A DNA stretch of 64,000 nt. Source: Tritonibacter mobilis. Its GTDB lineage: Bacteria > Pseudomonadota > Alphaproteobacteria > Rhodobacterales > Rhodobacteraceae. Below are positions 46,155 to 53,655 of the stretch, one piece after another. The stretch is taken from NCBI RefSeq assembly GCF_001681715.1, contig NZ_LNWY01000003.1, positions 124,001 through 188,000 of the forward strand, in the 5' to 3' direction. Numbering within the stretch: the first letter of the stretch is position 1; each line of letters starts with the position of its first letter. The notes below the pieces were generated by a model that did no database searches, was not told the DNA's origin, and was given only the letters and a program-made list of their open reading frames with translations. Both the position numbers and the translations under genes were made by a program.

Positions 46155-46277
46155 GACCGGCATAACTGGCGTGATGCGTGGGGAATTCCACTCTTTGCTT
46201 TCAACTTCTTATAAATATCCAAATCCAACCGAAGTCTCAGCACACCACGGTCGCTGCAGCGCAGAGAAATTTGTCCC

Positions 46278-46305
46278 TTTTCATTCGGCGCATGGCCTGT
46301 ATAAC
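46278..46305 (+). promoter_or_regulatory. Predicted promoter of the leu leader, start site at the leader ATG
   Basis: TATAAC (46300-46305) with a -35-like TTTTCA (46278-46283) 16 bases upstream puts the transcription start at about 46312-46313, the A of the leader ATG, so the leader would be leaderless. The -10 lies inside an inverted repeat ATGGCCTG-N7-CAGGCCAT (46292-46314), a possible operator. Confidence 0.5.
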
Positions 46306-46312
46306 TCAGGCC

Positions 46313-46399
46313 ATGACCACGTATCCGCATATCCAGATTGCCGACGCTGCCACCTGCAGCGCGCTTTCGCGTGGCCTACTGCTCCTAATCCGCCTCTGA
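46313..46399 (+). CDS. leuL: leu leader peptide (28 codons)
   Basis: A 28-codon frame (MTTYPHIQIA...GLLLLIRL) ends 115 bases before leuA. Codons 22-25 are CTA CTG CTC CTA, and codon 28 is CTC, immediately before TGA. Four consecutive Leu codons, including two CTA codons that are rare in GC-rich genomes, are what a leucine attenuator peptide needs. The stop lies inside the 5' arm of a 10-bp stem. No Shine-Dalgarno is needed if transcription begins at the ATG as predicted. Confidence 0.7.
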   Translation: MTTYPHIQIADAATCSALSRGLLLLIRL

Positions 46400-46428
46400 G
46401 CGTGCCATCCGGCGCGCCCGCTCAGAGG
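46345..46428 (+). promoter_or_regulatory. leuA attenuator region
   Basis: Hairpin CGCTGC/GCAGCG (46345-46350 with 46356-46361) lies within the leader peptide, and a perfect 10-bp stem CCTCTGAGCG/CGCTCAGAGG (46393-46402 with 46419-46428) starts inside the last Leu and stop codons. Ribosome stalling at 46376-46387 would leave this stem free to form; finishing the peptide would break it. I do not see a classical T-run terminator before leuA at 46515, so the final switch may act on translation or Rho. Confidence 0.55.
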
Positions 46429-46514
46429 ATGTGCATGCGCGCCAAGGATTGGACCCTACCCCCCGAACATAACGCCTGACGTCCCCGGGGATCAGAGCAA
46501 GAAAGACATCTGAC

Positions 46515-48098
46515 ATGACCAGCATTACCGACACCGTGAACCCGCAGGATCGCGTTCTCATTTTTGACACCACCCTGCGTGATGGCGAGCAGAGCCCCGG
46601 CGCCACCATGACCCATGATGAAAAGCTCGAAATTGCCGAGCTTCTGGACGATATGGGCGTCGACATCATCGAGGCAGGCTTTCCGATCGCCTCTGAGGGC
46701 GATTTCAAGGCCGTGAGCGAGATCGCAGAACGCTCCAAGAATTCCGTGATCTGTGGTCTGGCACGCGCCAACCTCAAGGACATCGACCGCTGCGCCGAGG
46801 CCGTGCGCAAGGCTGCCAAGCCGCGCATCCATACGTTTATTGGTACCTCGCCACTGCACCGCGCGATTCCGAACCTCACCATGGATGAGATGGCCGAACG
46901 CATCCACGACACCGTGACCCATGCGCGTAACCTCGTGGACAATGTGCAATGGTCGCCGATGGATGCGACCCGTACTGAGTGGGATTATCTCTGCCGGGTG
47001 ATCGAGATCGCCATCAAGGCGGGTGCGACCACCATCAACATCCCCGATACGGTTGGCTACACCGCCCCGCGCGAGAGCGCAGATCTGATCCGTCGCCTGA
47101 TTGAAACCGTGCCCGGCGCGGATGAAGTTGTGTTCGCAACCCACTGCCACAACGACCTTGGCATGGCGACCGCAAACTCGCTGGCGGCTGTCGAGGCGGG
47201 CGCGCGCCAGATCGAGTGCACCATCAACGGTCTTGGCGAACGCGCGGGCAACACCGCGCTGGAAGAGGTGGTCATGGCGATGCGGGTGCGCAACGACATC
47301 ATGCCGTTCCAGACCGGGATCGACACCAAGAAGATCATGCATATCTCGCGCCGTGTCGCCACGGTTTCGGGTTTCAACGTGCAGTTCAACAAGGCCATTG
47401 TCGGCAAGAACGCCTTTGCCCATGAGAGCGGCATTCACCAGGATGGTATGCTCAAGAACAAGGAAACCTTTGAGATCATGCGCCCCGAGGACGTTGGTCT
47501 TGCGGGGACCTCGCTTCCTTTGGGTAAACATTCGGGCCGCGCGGCGCTGCGCGACAAGCTCACCAATCTCGGCTACGAGATCGGGGACAACCAGCTCAAG
47601 GACTTGTTTGTCCGTTTCAAAGAGCTGGCCGACCGCAAGAAAGAAGTCTTTGACGACGACATTATCGCGCTCATGCGCACCAGCGGCGATGAGGACGATC
47701 ATCTGAAACTGGTCTCGATGAAGGTGGTTTGCGGCACCGGGGGTCCGGCAGAATCCACTGTCGAGATGGAAGTCGACGGCAAGGACGTGACAGAAACCGC
47801 CGAGGGCGACGGTCCGGTGGACGCGACCTTTAAGGCGATCCGCAAAATCCATCCCAACGCCGCGCATCTGCAGCTTTATCAGGTACATGCGGTGACTGAG
47901 GGTACTGACGCGCAGGCGACGGTTTCTGTGCGCCTCGAAGAAGATGGCGTCATCGCCACCGGCGACAGCGCCAACACCGATACGGTTGTGGCCTCCGCCA
48001 TGGCCTATATCGACGCGCTCAACCGCCTGATCGTGCGCCGCGACAAAATGGGCGAAGGCGCAGACTCGCGTGAGATTTCCTATAAGGACGTCGACTGA
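46515..48098 (+). CDS. leuA: 2-isopropylmalate synthase
   Basis: 527 residues. LeuA condenses acetyl-CoA with 2-ketoisovalerate, the committed step to leucine. Catalytic barrel motifs: FDTTLRDGEQSPGATM near the N-terminus, and the metal-binding THCHNDLGMATANSLAA. HESGIHQDGMLKN precedes the linker. The C-terminal LeuA regulatory domain (from about 390) binds leucine for feedback inhibition. Preceded by the leu leader and followed by an intrinsic terminator, a single-gene unit. Confidence 0.97.
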   Translation: MTSITDTVNPQDRVLIFDTTLRDGEQSPGATMTHDEKLEIAELLDDMGVDIIEAGFPIASEGDFKAVSEIAERSKNSVICGLARANLKDIDRCAEAVRKAAKPRIHTFIGTSPLHRAIPNLTMDEMAERIHDTVTHARNLVDNVQWSPMDATRTEWDYLCRVIEIAIKAGATTINIPDTVGYTAPRESADLIRRLIETVPGADEVVFATHCHNDLGMATANSLAAVEAGARQIECTINGLGERAGNTALEEVVMAMRVRNDIMPFQTGIDTKKIMHISRRVATVSGFNVQFNKAIVGKNAFAHESGIHQDGMLKNKETFEIMRPEDVGLAGTSLPLGKHSGRAALRDKLTNLGYEIGDNQLKDLFVRFKELADRKKEVFDDDIIALMRTSGDEDDHLKLVSMKVVCGTGGPAESTVEMEVDGKDVTETAEGDGPVDATFKAIRKIHPNAAHLQLYQVHAVTEGTDAQATVSVRLEEDGVIATGDSANTDTVVASAMAYIDALNRLIVRRDKMGEGADSREISYKDVD

Positions 48099-48126
48099 CA
48101 CCGCAGCATGCTACAATAACGACAGC

Positions 48127-48153
48127 AAAAAGGGCGCCCGAAGCGCCCTTTTT
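48127..48153. terminator. Intrinsic terminator after leuA
   Basis: GGGCGC (48132-48137) pairs with GCGCCC (48143-48148), flanked by A5 and T5; bidirectional, shared with the VOC gene on the minus strand. Confidence 0.85.
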
Positions 48154-48185
48154 CTTTGTCGCGGTGATGGCCCTCAAAGAGCGCC

Positions 48186-48581
48186 TTAACGGAAACGCCC
48201 GCGTGCCTCGATCACTTCGATCTGATAGCCATCAGGGTCCGCAACAAAGAAGAACCGCGCCACACGCTCTCCGGCGGGGCAAAAATCCACGATATCACGC
48301 GGCGCGCCACCGGCTGCCTCGACCTTGGCGCGGGCGTGTTCCAGATCCTCAACCACCAGCGCCAAATGGCCATAGCCATTGCCCAACTCATAAGGCTCGC
48401 TCTGTGCTTTGTTGATTGTCAGTTCCAGCTCAAAGCTGCCTTCGGGCGCGGTCAGATAGATCAGCGTGAAATCATCGAAATCAAGACGGTCGGCGATTTC
48501 CATGTCAAAGGCCGCTTTGTAGAAGGCCACAGAGGCAGCCTCATCAAGAACACGGATCATACTATGTGCGATTTTGGCCAC
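48186..48581 (-). CDS. gloA: VOC-family lactoylglutathione lyase (glyoxalase I-like)
   Basis: 131 residues. SMIRVLDEAASVAFYKAAFDM is the N-terminal half of the glyoxalase fold; FELELTINK, GNGYGHLALVVEDLEHARAKVE and FVADPDGYQIEVIEA supply the metal and glutathione regions. The likely reaction is conversion of the methylglyoxal-glutathione hemithioacetal to lactoylglutathione. I chose GTG at 48581 because GGAGGT lies four bases upstream; an ATG at 48593 would put that site inside the coding sequence. Confidence 0.88.
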   Translation of the reverse strand: MAKIAHSMIRVLDEAASVAFYKAAFDMEIADRLDFDDFTLIYLTAPEGSFELELTINKAQSEPYELGNGYGHLALVVEDLEHARAKVEAAGGAPRDIVDFCPAGERVARFFFVADPDGYQIEVIEARGRFR

Positions 48582-48626
48582 TATGACCTCCATTCGATTG
48601 TTTGAAATGCCGCGAGATCAGCGCCC

Positions 48627-49043
48627 TTAGAGCGCAGCGCGAATTTTCTCGGCGTGGGCGGCGATGGCATCCATATCGCCCATTTGTCCCGGCGCGCGCG
48701 GAGAGACACCTTCGTGACGGGGCAACACATGGAAATGCAGATGGAAAACCTCCTGTCCGCCTGCGGCCTCGTTGAATTGCTGAATCGTAACCCCATCTGC
48801 ATCAAAAGCAGCCTTGCTGGCCTGTGCGAGCTTTTGCACGGTGCGGATCACAGCCTCCAGTTGCGCGGGGCTGGCATCCAGCACGTTGCGGCAGGGTGTT
48901 TTGGGGATCACCAGCAGATGCCCGTCAACGCGTGGCATGATATCCATGAAGGCCAGCGTGTCGTCATCCTCATAGACGCGGGTGGAGGGGATCTCACCGC
49001 GCAGGATTTTTGCGAAAATATTGTCGTCATCATAGGCGGTCAT
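48627..49043 (-). CDS. HIT-family nucleotide hydrolase
   Basis: 138 residues. The histidine-triad motif is HLHFHVLP at about residue 100, preceded by FNEAAGGQEVFH; the N-terminus (NIFAKILRGEIPSTRVYEDDDTLAFMDIMPRVDGHLLVIPK) is the usual HIT substrate-pocket region. Such proteins hydrolyse nucleoside phosphoramidates or dinucleotides. GGAGAG precedes ATG 49043. It lies upstream of the VOC gene on the same strand. Confidence 0.92.
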   Translation of the reverse strand: MTAYDDDNIFAKILRGEIPSTRVYEDDDTLAFMDIMPRVDGHLLVIPKTPCRNVLDASPAQLEAVIRTVQKLAQASKAAFDADGVTIQQFNEAAGGQEVFHLHFHVLPRHEGVSPRAPGQMGDMDAIAAHAEKIRAAL

Positions 49044-49220
49044 GGTCGACTCTCTCCGTATCAAGGCCCAACGCAGGCGTCATGCTTGGGTGTCGCAGTC
49101 TCTGCAGATGCGGTCAAGCAACTGGTCTATGCCCACCGCGACCGCGACGCTCGGGGGATCGCGTAGACCGGATTCGACCGTAAGGTCGGCAAAAAACTCA
49201 AGGGGGCGCGACAATTATTC

Positions 49221-49234
49221 TTGATCCAGATCAA
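49221..49234. promoter_or_regulatory. Perfect FNR box upstream of ctaD
   Basis: TTGATCCAGATCAA matches the FNR/FnrL consensus TTGAT-N4-ATCAA at all ten half-site positions, and lies 107 bases before the ctaD start. In Rhodobacter FnrL responds to low oxygen. The rest of the gap 49044-49341 contains no supported gene. Confidence 0.75.
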
Positions 49235-49341
49235 ACTCCGCCATTGAAGGGCCGGGCAGGCCATTCTAAAACCGGCAAGAGTCCAGAGCCGCCGGGAATC
49301 CCTCGTGCGGTCTCTGAGGAGTATTAACAGGAGGCACCCAA

Positions 49342-51000
49342 ATGGCAGACGCAGCCATTCAAGGTCACGGCCACGAAGACGAGCGGAGCTTTTTCACCCG
49401 CTGGTTTATGAGCACGAACCACAAGGATATCGGTATCCTTTACCTGATCGTTTCGGCGCTCACCGGCTTCATTTCCGTCGCATTCACCGTCTACATGCGA
49501 CTCGAACTTATGGATCCCGGTGTTCAATACATGTGTATGGAAGGCTTTGCCTCCGACCCCTGTACCCCGAACGGCCATCTCTGGAACGTGCTGATTACTG
49601 GCCACGGCATCCTGATGATGTTCTTTGTCGTCATCCCGGCCCTGTTCGGCGGTTTCGGCAACTATTTCATGCCGTTGCAGATCGGCGCGCCGGACATGGC
49701 GTTCCCGCGGATGAACAACCTTTCGTTCTGGATGTATGTTGCCGGTACCGCGCTGGCGGTGTGCTCGGTCTTTGCACCGGGTGGCAACAACCAGCTTGGC
49801 TCCGGTGTGGGCTGGGTGCTGTATCCGCCGCTTTCGGTCAAGGAAGGCGGCTTCTCGATGGATCTGGCGATCTTTGCCGTGCACGTCTCCGGTGCCTCCT
49901 CGATCCTCGGCGCGATCAACATGATCACCACCTTCCTGAACATGCGTGCCCCCGGCATGACCCTGTTCAAGGTGCCGCTGTTCAGCTGGTCGATCTTTGT
50001 CACCTCCTGGCTGATCCTTCTGTCCCTGCCGGTTCTGGCGGGCGCGATCACCATGCTCTTGATGGACCGCAACTTCGGCTTCACCTTCTTTGATCCTGCA
50101 GGCGGCGGCGACCCGATCCTCTATCAGCACATCCTGTGGTTCTTCGGCCACCCGGAAGTGTACATCGTGATCCTGCCGGGCTTTGGCATCATCTCTCACG
50201 TGATCGCCACCTTCTCGCGCAAGCCGGTGTTTGGCTATCTGCCGATGGTCTGGGCGATCATTGCGATTGGTGTTCTGGGCTTCGTCGTTTGGGCGCACCA
50301 CATGTACACCGTCGGCATGAGCCTCAACCAACAGGCCTACTTCATGCTCGCCACTATGGTGATTGCGGTTCCGACCGGGGTGAAGGTTTTCTCGTGGATC
50401 GCAACCATGTGGGGCGGCTCCATCGAGTTTAAGGCACCGATGGTCTTTGCCTTCGGCTTCCTCTTCCTGTTCACCGTTGGTGGTGTGACCGGTGTGGTTC
50501 TGTCACAGGCTGCGGTCGACCGTGCCTATCACGACACATATTATGTGGTTGCACACTTCCACTACGTGATGAGCCTCGGCGCGGTCTTTGCGATCTTCTC
50601 GGGTATCTACTTCTACTTCGGCAAGATGACTGGCCGTCAGTATTCCGAGCTGGGCGCACAGATCCACTTCTGGATGTTCTTCATCGGCGCAAACCTGACG
50701 TTCTTCCCGCAGCACTTCTTGGGTCGTCAGGGTATGCCGCGTCGTTACATCGACTATCCGGAAGGCTTTGCATACTGGAACAAGATCTCGTCCTACGGCG
50801 CGTTCCTGTCCTTTGCATCCTTCATCTTCTTCTTCGGTGTGGTGATCTATTCGCTGCTGCGTGGCGCACGCGTAACCCAGAACAACTACTGGAACGAATA
50901 CGCCGACACGCTGGAATGGACCCTGCCCTGCCCACCGCCAGAGCACACCTTTGAAACCCTGCCTAAGCAGGAAGACTGGGACAAAGGCCACAGCCACTAA
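49342..51000 (+). CDS. ctaD: Cytochrome c oxidase subunit I (aa3 type)
   Basis: 552 residues, about twelve membrane helices. [14 protein letters not shown] is the usual subunit I start. The low-spin haem region ([25 protein letters not shown]), the CuB and cross-linked Tyr motif ([21 protein letters not shown]) and the WAHHMYTVG pair of CuB histidines are intact, and [14 protein letters not shown] holds the later haem ligands. It reduces oxygen and pumps protons. The other subunit genes are not adjacent, as is usual in Rhodobacter and Paracoccus. Confidence 0.97.
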   Translation: MADAAIQGHGHEDERSFFTRWFMSTNHKDIGILYLIVSALTGFISVAFTVYMRLELMDPGVQYMCMEGFASDPCTPNGHLWNVLITGHGILMMFFVVIPALFGGFGNYFMPLQIGAPDMAFPRMNNLSFWMYVAGTALAVCSVFAPGGNNQLGSGVGWVLYPPLSVKEGGFSMDLAIFAVHVSGASSILGAINMITTFLNMRAPGMTLFKVPLFSWSIFVTSWLILLSLPVLAGAITMLLMDRNFGFTFFDPAGGGDPILYQHILWFFGHPEVYIVILPGFGIISHVIATFSRKPVFGYLPMVWAIIAIGVLGFVVWAHHMYTVGMSLNQQAYFMLATMVIAVPTGVKVFSWIATMWGGSIEFKAPMVFAFGFLFLFTVGGVTGVVLSQAAVDRAYHDTYYVVAHFHYVMSLGAVFAIFSGIYFYFGKMTGRQYSELGAQIHFWMFFIGANLTFFPQHFLGRQGMPRRYIDYPEGFAYWNKISSYGAFLSFASFIFFFGVVIYSLLRGARVTQNNYWNEYADTLEWTLPCPPPEHTFETLPKQEDWDKGHSH

Positions 51001-51020
51001 GCTAGGTCTGAGCTGAAATC

Positions 51021-51055
51021 AAAACGCCCCGGAGCCTCGCGCTTCGGGGCGTTTT
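51021..51055. terminator. Intrinsic terminator after ctaD
   Basis: CGCCCCG (51025-51031) pairs with CGGGGCG (51045-51051), preceded by A4 and followed by T4. Confidence 0.85.
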
Positions 51056-51119
51056 CTTTTGTGCCACCGATCTAGAACTGGCGGCCATTTCACTCGACAG
51101 CCTGCGCATGAGAGCTAAA

Positions 51120-51638
51120 ATGCGCCCCATGCCCTATGACTGGACACGTCCCCCCAGCGATCAGGATGGCGAGTTGCACCTGTGGCCCCATCAGTCGCTC
51201 CAACCCGAAGGCTATGTACGCTTTCTGGGGGTGACGGCTGCGTTGATCACGGTGCCGCTGCTGCCACTGATGGGCACGCCGTTGTTCTGGGCGCTGATCC
51301 CATTTCTCACGCTGGCCGTATTCGGGATGAAATACGCCCTCGATCAGAACCGCCGCAATGCGCAGGTGCTGGAGGTGCTGCGTCTTGGACCAAAGGACGC
51401 AGAGTTGATCCGCTCCGATGGACGCGGCAGCACACAAAGCTGGCGCTGCAATCGCCATTGGGCCGAGGTCACCCTGCACCATGAGCGCGGGCCGGTGCCT
51501 AACTACGTAACCCTGCGCGGTGCCGGGCGAGAGGTGGAAATCGGAGCGTTCCTGTCCGAAGACGAGCGCAAAGCACTGTATGAGGATCTGCGAAATTCCA
51601 TTCGTCAGAGCCCTGCCGCCACGTCACATCAGGACTAA
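51120..51638 (+). CDS. DUF2244-family membrane protein
   Basis: 172 residues from ATG 51120; other in-frame ATGs at 51108 and 51129 are possible and the ribosome site is unclear. Two hydrophobic helices (FLGVTAALITVPLLPLMG and LFWALIPFLTLAVFGMKYAL) are followed by a beta-rich cytosolic domain (NYVTLRGAGREVEIGAFLSEDER), the DUF2244 layout. Members often lie near cytochrome oxidase genes, which fits its place after ctaD, although a terminator separates them. Confidence 0.8.
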   Translation: MRPMPYDWTRPPSDQDGELHLWPHQSLQPEGYVRFLGVTAALITVPLLPLMGTPLFWALIPFLTLAVFGMKYALDQNRRNAQVLEVLRLGPKDAELIRSDGRGSTQSWRCNRHWAEVTLHHERGPVPNYVTLRGAGREVEIGAFLSEDERKALYEDLRNSIRQSPAATSHQD

Positions 51639-51649
51639 ACGGCAGCAAA

Positions 51650-51680
51650 AAACCCCGGCTCGCGTCTCGAACCGGGGTTT
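51650..51680. terminator. Intrinsic terminator between DUF2244 gene and yqeY
   Basis: AAACCCCGG (51650-51658) pairs with CCGGGGTTT (51672-51680), with an A-run to the left, so it can work on both strands. Confidence 0.8.
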
Positions 51681-51716
51681 ATCTATCTCTTGCTCGTCAC
51701 GCTCTGGGCGTTGGCC

Positions 51717-52190
51717 TCAGCAGCCACCAGCCGAGCAGAGCTGATCTTTGACCATCGGACCAACTTTGCCGAAATCCATTTGGCCAGTGTATTTGGCCTT
51801 CAGCGCGCCCATGACTTTGCCCATGTCGCGAATCGATTCGGCGCCGGTCTCATTCACAGCGGCTTTCACCGCATTGGACACCTCATCCTCCGAGAGCTGC
51901 TTTGGCAGAAACTCTTCGATGATCTCGATCTCATTCATCTCGCGCTCAGCAAGGTCGAGCCGTCCGCCCTCCTCATAGGCGCGCACGCTTTCTTTGCGCT
52001 GTTTGGTCATCTTACCGAGGATGGCGAGAATATCTTCGTCGCCGATGCCGCCCTCTTCGCCGTCACCGCGCGCTGCGATTTCACGGTCCTTGATGGCAGC
52101 ATTGATCAGACGCAGAGTGCAAAGGCGTTCCATCGCCTTATCCTTCATCGCCTGCTTGAGGGCCTCGTTGACCCGAGTTCGCGTATCCAT
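51717..52190 (-). CDS. GatB/YqeY-domain protein
   Basis: 157 residues. TLRLINAAIKDREIAARG, ILAILGKMTKQRKESVRAYEEGGR, EFLPKQLSEDEV and MGKVMGALKAKYTGQMDFGKVGPMVKDQL are the YqeY family signatures. The domain resembles the tail of GatB, which recognises tRNA, but the cellular role is unknown. Divergent from carA, 174 bases apart. Confidence 0.9.
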   Translation of the reverse strand: MDTRTRVNEALKQAMKDKAMERLCTLRLINAAIKDREIAARGDGEEGGIGDEDILAILGKMTKQRKESVRAYEEGGRLDLAEREMNEIEIIEEFLPKQLSEDEVSNAVKAAVNETGAESIRDMGKVMGALKAKYTGQMDFGKVGPMVKDQLCSAGGC

Positions 52191-52302
52191 GTGTTCTCTT
52201 CGTCCATGTGGAACAAGAAGAGGCAGTATTAATCAAATCCGCGGTAACATTCAAGCTCTCGGGATTGCACGCGATGCAGGCCCGTTATCGGCTTATCTGT
52301 GC

Positions 52303-52331
52303 TTGACCCCACGCTATGCGAGACTTATTGA
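52303..52331 (+). promoter_or_regulatory. Predicted carA promoter
   Basis: TTGACC (52303-52308), a 17-base spacer and TATTGA (52326-52331) precede the carA start at 52365, with a predicted 5' UTR of about 27 bases. Confidence 0.55.
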
Positions 52332-52364
52332 TGCGCGAATTTTGCCCGCATGGAGAGTCGAGTC

Positions 52365-53525
52365 ATGGTCGAAACCGTTTCGCCGAAGCCAACCGCCTGC
52401 CTGGCCCTTGCAGATGGCACCGTGTTCTACGGACACGGGTTCGGCGCCACCGGGCGATGCGTGGCCGAGTTGTGCTTTAACACCGCAATGACCGGCTATC
52501 AGGAAATCATGACCGATCCCTCCTATGCGGGTCAGGTCGTCACCTTCACCTTCCCCCACATCGGCAACACTGGCGTCACCCCCGAGGATGACGAAACCGC
52601 CGACCCCGTCGCCGCGGGGATGGTGGTGAAATGGGATCCGACGCTGGCGTCGAACTGGCGCGCCACCGAAGAGCTGAAGTCATGGCTCACCCGCACTGGC
52701 CGCATTGCCATTGGCGGCGTCGATACCCGCCGTCTGACCCGTGCGATCCGCCAGCAAGGCGCACCGCATGTGGCGATGGAGCATAACCCGGACGGGAATT
52801 TTGACCTCGAAGCGCTGGTCGCCGCTGCGCGTGCATGGCCCGGCCTTGAGGGCATGGACCTCGCCAAGGACGTGACCTGCGCGCAATCTTACCGCTGGGA
52901 CGAGATGCGGTGGGCATGGCCCGATGGCTACAGCCGTCAGGAGGACCCCAAGCACAAGGTGGTCGCCATCGACTACGGCGCCAAACGCAACATTCTGCGC
53001 TGCCTTGCCTCCGCCGGATGTGACGTCACCGTGCTGCCCGCCACGGCGACCTCTGAAGAGGTCCTGGCACATAATCCCGATGGTGTGTTCCTCTCCAACG
53101 GTCCCGGTGACCCGGCAGCAACCGGTGAATATGCGGTGCCGATGATCAAGGACATTCTTGATAAGACTGACCTGCCGGTCTTTGGGATTTGTCTTGGCCA
53201 CCAGATGCTTGCACTGGCATTGGGTGCAAAGACCACCAAGATGAACCACGGTCACCACGGGGCCAACCACCCGGTCAAGGAACACGGCACCGGCAAGGTT
53301 GAGATCACCTCGATGAACCACGGCTTTGCGGTCGATGCACAAACCCTGCCCGAGGGTGTGGAAGAGACGCATGTCTCGCTGTTTGATGGCTCCAACTGCG
53401 GCATCCGCATGAAGGATCGCCCGGTTTATTCCGTCCAGCACCACCCCGAAGCCAGCCCCGGCCCGCAAGACAGCTTTTACCTGTTTGAGCGTTTTGCGGA
53501 AGCAATGGCGGCTCGCAAGGCCTGA
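52365..53525 (+). CDS. carA: Carbamoyl-phosphate synthase small subunit
   Basis: 386 residues. The N-terminal carbamoyl-phosphate synthase small-chain domain (LADGTVFYGHGFGATGRCVAE, TAMTGYQEIMTDPSYAGQ, ETHV...) is followed by a class I glutamine amidotransferase: GICLGHQMLALALG with the catalytic Cys and QHHPEASPGP with His-Glu. It supplies ammonia to CarB for arginine and pyrimidine synthesis. ATG at 52365 was preferred over 52350 because GGAGAG lies eight bases upstream. carB is not adjacent. Confidence 0.96.
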   Translation: MVETVSPKPTACLALADGTVFYGHGFGATGRCVAELCFNTAMTGYQEIMTDPSYAGQVVTFTFPHIGNTGVTPEDDETADPVAAGMVVKWDPTLASNWRATEELKSWLTRTGRIAIGGVDTRRLTRAIRQQGAPHVAMEHNPDGNFDLEALVAAARAWPGLEGMDLAKDVTCAQSYRWDEMRWAWPDGYSRQEDPKHKVVAIDYGAKRNILRCLASAGCDVTVLPATATSEEVLAHNPDGVFLSNGPGDPAATGEYAVPMIKDILDKTDLPVFGICLGHQMLALALGAKTTKMNHGHHGANHPVKEHGTGKVEITSMNHGFAVDAQTLPEGVEETHVSLFDGSNCGIRMKDRPVYSVQHHPEASPGPQDSFYLFERFAEAMAARKA

Positions 53526-53547
53526 TCAGCGGCCAAAGCACAGTTCA

Positions 53548-53584
53548 AAACCGCCCGGTTGCCGCTGCAGCTGGGCGGTTTCTT
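53548..53584. terminator. Intrinsic terminator after carA
   Basis: AAACCGCCC (53548-53556) pairs with GGGCGGTTT (53573-53581), followed by TCTTTT on the plus strand. Confidence 0.75.
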
Positions 53585-53655
53585 TTACGATGACTTTCCC
53601 ATCTGTTGCGGGTGTTTAACTTAGGCGCTGACCAAAGCTCTGTTAGCTATAAGCT

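Noticed and set aside
46422-48101. A 559-codon open frame antisense to leuA
   Set aside because: Antisense shadow of a clear leuA gene; low-information His/Arg/Gly-rich translation without a known fold.
49044-49341. Possible tRNA-like stem-loops upstream of ctaD
   Set aside because: Short GACCG/CGGTC-type complementarity only; no cloverleaf, T-loop or anticodon arm can be built.
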